Source: Pilaira anomala (taxonomy: Eukaryota; Mucoromycota; Mucoromycetes; Mucorales; Mucoraceae). Taken from it: a DNA stretch of 34,796 nt. The DNA is taken from assembly GCA_025716855.1 (NCBI GenBank), contig JAIXMQ010000135.1:1-34796 (forward strand). Reading direction: 5' to 3'. Below the pieces are notes generated by a model. That model made no database searches. It was not told the DNA's origin and was given only the letters and a program-made list of their open reading frames with translations. Position 1 is the first letter of the stretch; each line of letters begins with the position of its first letter. The position numbers and the translations under genes are program-made. Below are positions 32,196-34,796 of this stretch, piece by piece.

Positions 32196-32700
32196 AATAG
32201 TTTGTTGTTAGCTCTGCTAGAACGATACAGGATTTTTACAGTTCTGGGAAACACCTCAACAAAAACAGCAGAACTAATATACTCTTTTGTTCCATATATT
32301 AGGTAAAAACCTGTATGATTCTAGCAGAACTAACAACAAACTTTCTTTTATCAAAAACTCTTTTGTTCGATATATTAGGTAAAAACCTGTATGATTTTAG
32401 CAGAACTAACAACAAACTTTCTTTTACCAAAAACTCTTTTGTTCGATATATTAGGTAAAAACCTGTATGATTTTAGCAGAACTAACAACAAACTTTCTTT
32501 TGTCAAAAACTCTTTATTCAATCTATTAGGTAAAAAATCTGTATCAATCTAGCAGAACTAACAACAAGCGTAAAAAACCTGTATCATTGAATCCAAGTAA
32601 ACAACCTGTTTCATTCTAGCAGAAGAGCTAACAACAAACTACTCGTTTTCTTGGGGTAAAATTAAAATCCTGTATCATGCAAGCAGGCCTAACAACAAAG
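32196..32700. repeat. 76-bp tandem array with one inverted copy at its left end
   Basis: Units beginning AGGTAAAAACCTGTATGATT start at 32301, 32377, 32453 and 32528 (steps 76, 76, 75) and contain CTAGCAGAACTAACAACAAA. More diverged copies of the AGCAGAACTAACAACAAA block follow to about 32700. At 32200-32242 the same block occurs in inverse orientation (TTGTTGTTAGCTCTGCTAGA). The array lies just upstream of family B copy 2, about 110 bp from its start codon, and could include its promoter, although this is only position-based. Confidence 0.88.
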
Positions 32701-32786
32701 TACTAGGTTATAATTAATTCTGCCAAGAACCAAAACAGATTATGTCCTGCCCAAAAAAAAAATGGTACTGTAGTTGCATACAGTTA

Positions 32787-33346
32787 GCAACAGTTGTTAA
32801 CTCAAATAAAAAACTGGAACAGGTTTGTTGTGATATAGAATAGATAATAGAAATAAAAGATATAAAAACTAGATAAGTAGTTTGAGACTGTTTACAAGTG
32901 TTTATTAAATGTAAAAAGTGTAGAATAAAAGTGTGAGAGAGATTGTATCTATTCTAATCTGAGAGGGTATTTATATTTCTTTATTTTACAGACTACTGAG
33001 TTATATATTATGATATCATAATAGAGTTTATACTAGTATGTTATCTGTTTCTATATTTCATACTAATTTAGTGTGTGAATCAACATCTTTATCTTTTATA
33101 TGTTTTTATGATTCAATAATAAACTTCCTATTTTATTAGATATTTAATCCCAGTATCTGGATGTAACCTTACTGCTTTATTTACTATGCTAGATCACCAC
33201 AAGGTTGGGACCTACCCCAGAAAAAAGAAGGTTGTATTGTAAGTTTCTTACAGGTATTCACTTACCCAGAGAAAAAAAATTTACAGTTAACAACTGTTGT
33301 TAATCCTGCAGAAAAAAATATCACAGTTAACAACTGTTGTTAAACC
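32787..33346. repeat. Inverted AGTTAACAACTGTTG blocks flanking an LTR-like segment
   Basis: The left block at about 32790-32812 (CAGTTAGCAACAGTTGTTAA) is the inverse of two right blocks at about 33284-33302 and 33325-33344 (CAGTTAACAACTGTTGTTAA). Each block is nearly self-complementary. They bracket the LTR-like repeat at 32889-33205, which suggests either a MITE-like unit about 0.5 kb long or an LTR inserted between older blocks. Confidence 0.6.
32889..33205 (-). repeat. LTR-like dispersed repeat, inverted partner at 26324-26560
   Basis: Read on minus it begins TCTAGCATAGTAAATAAAGC, has GGTTACATCCAGATACTGGG, then a TATAAATACCCTCTC box-like site, an AATAAA, and ends around CACTTGTAAACA. A TATA-like site followed by a poly-A signal near the end is the layout of a solo LTR. 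Only the first 200 bp or so match the copy at 26324; no internal retroelement genes adjoin. Confidence 0.5.
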
Positions 33347-33391
33347 TGCTATTACCCTGTATTTAATCCCCTAATATAGCGAATTTCTTTT

Positions 33392-33393
<2 letters not shown>

Positions 33394-33444
<51 letters not shown>
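33394..33444. repeat. T51 homopolymer tract
   Basis: An uninterrupted run of 51 T, the longest in the window, 25 bases before the start codon of the next small ORF. Shorter T runs also precede the genes at 229 and 7720. Confidence 0.98.
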
Positions 33445-33448
<4 letters not shown>

Positions 33449-33469
33449 CACATTATATCAATTATTAAA

Positions 33470-33604
33470 ATGAGCAAAGCAGTCCGTTTATATAAAGATT
33501 TTCGCGAACATTTGGACAGAATTGCTTTCGATAGCACGGAGCACGTTTTCACAGTACGTGATATGTTGACAAGAAGTGTTGAGGATGCTTATAGACACAG
33601 CTAA
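33470..33604 (+). CDS. Small ORF of unknown function (44 aa), possibly a gene fragment
   Basis: The ATG lies in TTAAAATGAGC after a T-rich leader (CTTCACATTATATCAATTAT), much like the leader of the ORF at 7720 (CTTTACATTATTTTACC). The peptide MSKAVRLYKDFREHLDRIAF, DSTEHVFTVRDMLTRSVEDA is balanced in composition and helical in character, not low complexity, and ends at TAA 33602. It could be a complete micropeptide, a first exon, or the 5' piece of a truncated gene. No homologue is visible in the window. Confidence 0.4.
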   Translation: MSKAVRLYKDFREHLDRIAFDSTEHVFTVRDMLTRSVEDAYRHS

Positions 33605-33843
33605 ATAAACACGTGATCATTGTAGTTATTATATATATATATTATTTTATTATTATTATTAAAGCAAGATCATGGTTTAATGCTGGCATAGGCAAACCAC
33701 ATTACTTTTTCATAGGTCAATAACATAACAGGTTGTCATATATGGAAAGTGACAGTAACAAGAGTTTGTTTAACCTTGCATGAATTTCCGATCAAAGTAA
33801 CTCGCCAATAGATACGCGTAATTATAACTGAGAAGAATCTAGA

Positions 33844-34130
33844 ATGTAACACAGGAAGAAGACATTATATCATATCAAATTATTATCATAGCAAAATTAT
33901 ATCTTAGCAAATTACATCACATCTTTATTATCATCATTATAACTTATAACCAATAATCATCATGTACATACTTACCTTTACCATATTTATATACATCTTC
34001 TATGATATCAATTGATATCACTTCCCGTATGTTTCCGCTAAAGAAAACATATAAATATGACCATCATTTAGATAGTTTTCCCTTTGTCTGATTTTATATC
34101 TTTCTTTCTAAATAAAAACTATCGTAACAG
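33844..34130 (+). repeat. Candidate solo LTR
   Basis: The segment starts TGTAACACAGGAAG and ends AACTATCGTAACA, so it is bounded by TGT...ACA. Near its end are ATATAAATATGACC (TATA-like) and AAATAAAAAC (poly-A-like), in the order expected for an LTR of about 290 bp. There is no second LTR, no primer-binding site that I can identify after it, and the 5-bp flanks differ, so this remains a candidate. Confidence 0.35.
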
Positions 34131-34471
34131 AGTTTTAACAATACTTTCTTCGTATCTTTTATTTCCTTTAAGTTTTACCTTTATTCTCTTTCCCATCCAA
34201 AACAAGAAGGATCGCAGCAATGGCAGCCATTCCGCTGGAAAACTGCTGGAAAACAAATAACTTAAACAACCTTTTTGATTGTTTTTTTTTATCAATCCGT
34301 TGTCATACTGGATGCAAATATCTTACCTATATTCATCTATTACAAGTACATCAATGGAAGCAAGTCCAAAAAGAAAAGAATATCAGCATTTTTACCGAAC
34401 TTTGGGAACCGTTGTGGACAATGGGCTTTTAATGGGAAAAGACTTAGGGTGTTTTTATTATAAAATAAGAC
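34131..34471 (+). other. Open, coding-like stretch at the right edge, unassigned
   Basis: Three plus frames stay open between about 34200 and 34490. One begins at ATG 34220 (MAAIPLENCWKTNNLNNLFD), another contains STSMEASPKRKEYQHFYRTL then GTVVDNGLLMGKDLG, the third ANILPIFIYYKYINGSKSKK. The composition is protein-like, but I cannot choose the real frame and the segment is followed at once by the repeat copy at 34472. It may be the start of a retroelement gene after the candidate LTR. Confidence 0.3.
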
Positions 34472-34790
34472 TGAAAGAACTCTTCTAAACTAAAATAATA
34501 ATCGTCTTTTATTATATCCTGAATATCCTGATGATTGTGTTTGAAAAGGACCATCTTTTTGATGGGTTTAAACGAATCTATACCCAACTCTTCTGCTTTC
34601 GAATATAAACGTTCTACTCTATCGAATTGACCGTAAATAATCTTGGATCCTATCTACCCGATTGGATAACAACCTATATCCCTGTTTAATGGTACCTTGT
34701 AATTACATTACAATGGTTATTATTGATCTGGGATCCACTGCTACAGATTTCATTGGTAAATGCTTTTACTTGAATTGACATAAGAACTAT
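34472..34790 (-). pseudogene. Decayed coding repeat, sister of 2477-2795
   Basis: The better preserved copy of the pair. On minus it reads LLSNRVDRIQDYL, a one-base frame change, then FDRVERLYSKAEELGIDSFK, PIKKMVLFKHNHQDIQDIIK and DDYYFSLEEF. This is a helical, charged domain that I do not recognise. The window ends a few bases beyond, so the rest of the gene upstream on the minus strand cannot be seen. Confidence 0.6.
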
Positions 34791-34796
34791 TTTTAT

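Overview
The window looks like a repeat-rich, gene-poor piece of nuclear DNA from an early-diverging fungus, most likely Mucoromycota and probably Mucorales. This is an inference from very AT-rich sequence, many long poly-A/T tracts, short GT-AG introns (about 60-115 bp), T-rich leaders ahead of start codons, and the mix of transposon remnants. No rRNA, tRNA or CRISPR array was recognised. Both strands carry genes and most are broken.

Left part (1-9,150): a decayed unknown gene (229-619); a repeat copy at 2,477-2,795 whose partner lies at the far right edge; a triplet microsatellite (4,588-4,690); the first copy of unknown 'family A' (5,149-5,841, minus, pseudogene); a P-loop remnant (6,119-6,310); a small unknown gene (7,720-8,013) followed in the same frame by the C-terminal half of a Pif1/Helitron-type helicase (to 8,679).

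9,154-11,905 is a well-delimited PIF/Harbinger DNA transposon. It has 26-bp terminal inverted repeats (one mismatch), a 3-bp AAT target duplication, an intron-containing MYB/SANT-like gene on plus, and a convergent DDE transposase on minus that is broken by one stop and one frameshift. It is flanked on both sides by a degenerate repeat motif that recurs about every 115 bp on the right.

Middle (13,100-20,400): unknown 'family B' copy 1 (minus, decayed) next to a Ty3-type gag remnant; a nearly full-length Tc1/mariner-like DD34E transposase (15,761-17,044); family A copy 2 (18,573-19,324, minus, two exons, one homopolymer frameshift); a second Tc1-like N-terminus cut at codon 50 by a 5'-truncated LINE with a poly-A tail. 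20,430-22,574 is a multi-exon gene of unknown function ending in AT-hook motifs; it looks like one of the two best host-type genes here.

Right part (22,600-34,796): a long gene-empty stretch; a second, frameshifted Pif1-type helicase (27,356-28,193); a roughly 700-bp array of GC-rich hairpin repeats; a compact TDG/MUG-type DNA glycosylase with one intron (29,052-29,597); 135-bp tandem repeats; family B copy 2 (31,077-32,093) with an Ala-Pro expansion and one nonsense codon; a 76-bp tandem array; LTR-like repeats; and a tiny ORF after a T51 tract.

The strongest candidates for something undescribed are the two unknown repeated protein families A and B (both decayed in duplicate, sharing the motif AVGLLS), the GC-hairpin satellite, and the AT-hook gene whose frame breaks fall at or near poly-A tracts.
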